From positions 15,000,875 to 15,064,874 of the forward strand of contig OZ234495.1 in the NCBI GenBank assembly GCA_965153455.1: DNA of 64,000 bases, given 5' to 3'. The notes beneath the pieces are model-generated. The model saw only the letters and a program-made list of their open reading frames with translations, was not told where the DNA came from and did not search any database. This document shows, one piece after another, positions 63,291 through 64,000 of the stretch. The position numbers were made by a program, and so were the translations under genes. Within the stretch, counting starts at the first letter, position 1. Every line of letters starts with the position of its first letter. This DNA comes from Sphagnum compactum (taxonomy: Eukaryota > Bryophyta > Sphagnopsida > Sphagnales).

Positions 63291-64000
63291 GTGGAAAAAA
63301 AATACTAATAATATTCGATGATGTGGCATGGAATATGTTTTAAGATTCCTTTCCTCCTCACCCGAGCTGTTCGCCTGCTCATGTTCGCCTGCTCACTCGC
63401 TAGCGTCGTTGATTTCCACATATATAAAATATTCGTACTAAAAGTAACTATAAAAAGGTCACATATAAACTTGATTTCTAAAAAGGTTTTTGTTTAGAAA
63501 TTGCCTTCAATTCATCAAAATCAAGCTTGCATTTCACACTATGCTAAACATTGTCACTATGAATAATTACCAAAGGAACAACTAAACCTTCGCATTTGAA
63601 ACTAATTTCCCCTTGTGGGATAAATTGTTGAATGTCTTCTTGAAAGCCAACAAGGGCAAATGTGGGCAACAACCAAAATTTACCATCAATGCGAATTGAA
63701 ATGAAGAGTTGGACTTGTTTTGGACGAAGCAAATCCAAGAATTTAGATTCCATCATATGCACAATTGTTTCAAACCATTTGCCCTCAATAGTCAATAACA
63801 CTGGTTCATCATTGTTGCAATGGAACTATAAAAAAAGCTTGATTTTGAATCGTTGATATTAAATGACAAGCGTTACATTGAACACTACTTGTTGGAGACA
63901 TGATGACATCCACTACATGAAAATTTCCACATATTTTTTTGAAATGGAGGCATAGTCAGGCTAGCTATGGACAACACCCCAATCACCTAGAAATAAAAAT
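63291..64000. other. Right edge, nothing recognised
   Basis: Short overlapping ORFs on both strands (63544-63801 minus, 63662-63856 plus). The minus one reads fairly smoothly (LLTIEGKWFETIVHMMESK) but is not recognised and may be part of another element. Confidence 0.35.

Overview
The window is nuclear DNA of a land plant. It has spliced genes with GT-AG introns, a plant heterotrimeric G protein beta subunit, a class-II asparagine synthetase of the plant type, a decayed PLS/DYW-type pentatricopeptide gene, TTTAGGG-type telomere motifs, and long AT-rich stretches full of decayed transposons. The wording of the PPR and MULE-like relics and the sparse gene layout would suit a seed-free vascular plant such as a fern. 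That is an impression from memory, not something the sequence proves.

Layout. 1-2049 (+): the last four exons of a G beta (AGB1-like) gene whose 5' part lies off the left edge; exon 2 carries a one-base frame break. 2050-17000: gene-poor, with a GC-rich island near 3.5-3.9 kb, microsatellites, one telomere-like tract, MITE-like repeats and unrecognised decayed ORFs. 17365-19132 (+): a two-exon RING/IBR zinc-finger gene, probably an RBR-type E3 ligase relative that lacks RING2. 20826-26978 (-): a complete 14-exon asparagine synthetase gene of 593 codons, convergent with the RING/IBR gene. 27.2-39 kb: intergenic, with a MITE copy, a 1.2 kb foldback element and a Ty1/copia relic. 39.1-40.64 kb (-): a PPR-DYW pseudogene. 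41-58 kb: mostly featureless AT-rich DNA with nested inverted-repeat elements and short palindromic repeats.

58.4-62.7 kb is the most interesting region. On the minus strand is a decayed multi-exon gene. It reads like a permuted (motif IV before motif I) SAM-dependent nucleic-acid N-methyltransferase. Divergent to it, on the plus strand, is a decayed MULE-like gene ending in a SWIM-type zinc finger. The methyltransferase relic has a 51-bp minisatellite with a 22-bp perfect palindrome inside one of its introns. The two could be halves of one mobile element, or chance neighbours.

The intact genes do separate jobs: asparagine synthetase in nitrogen assimilation, G beta in signalling, the RING/IBR protein possibly in ubiquitination. 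Nothing in the sequence links them in one pathway.
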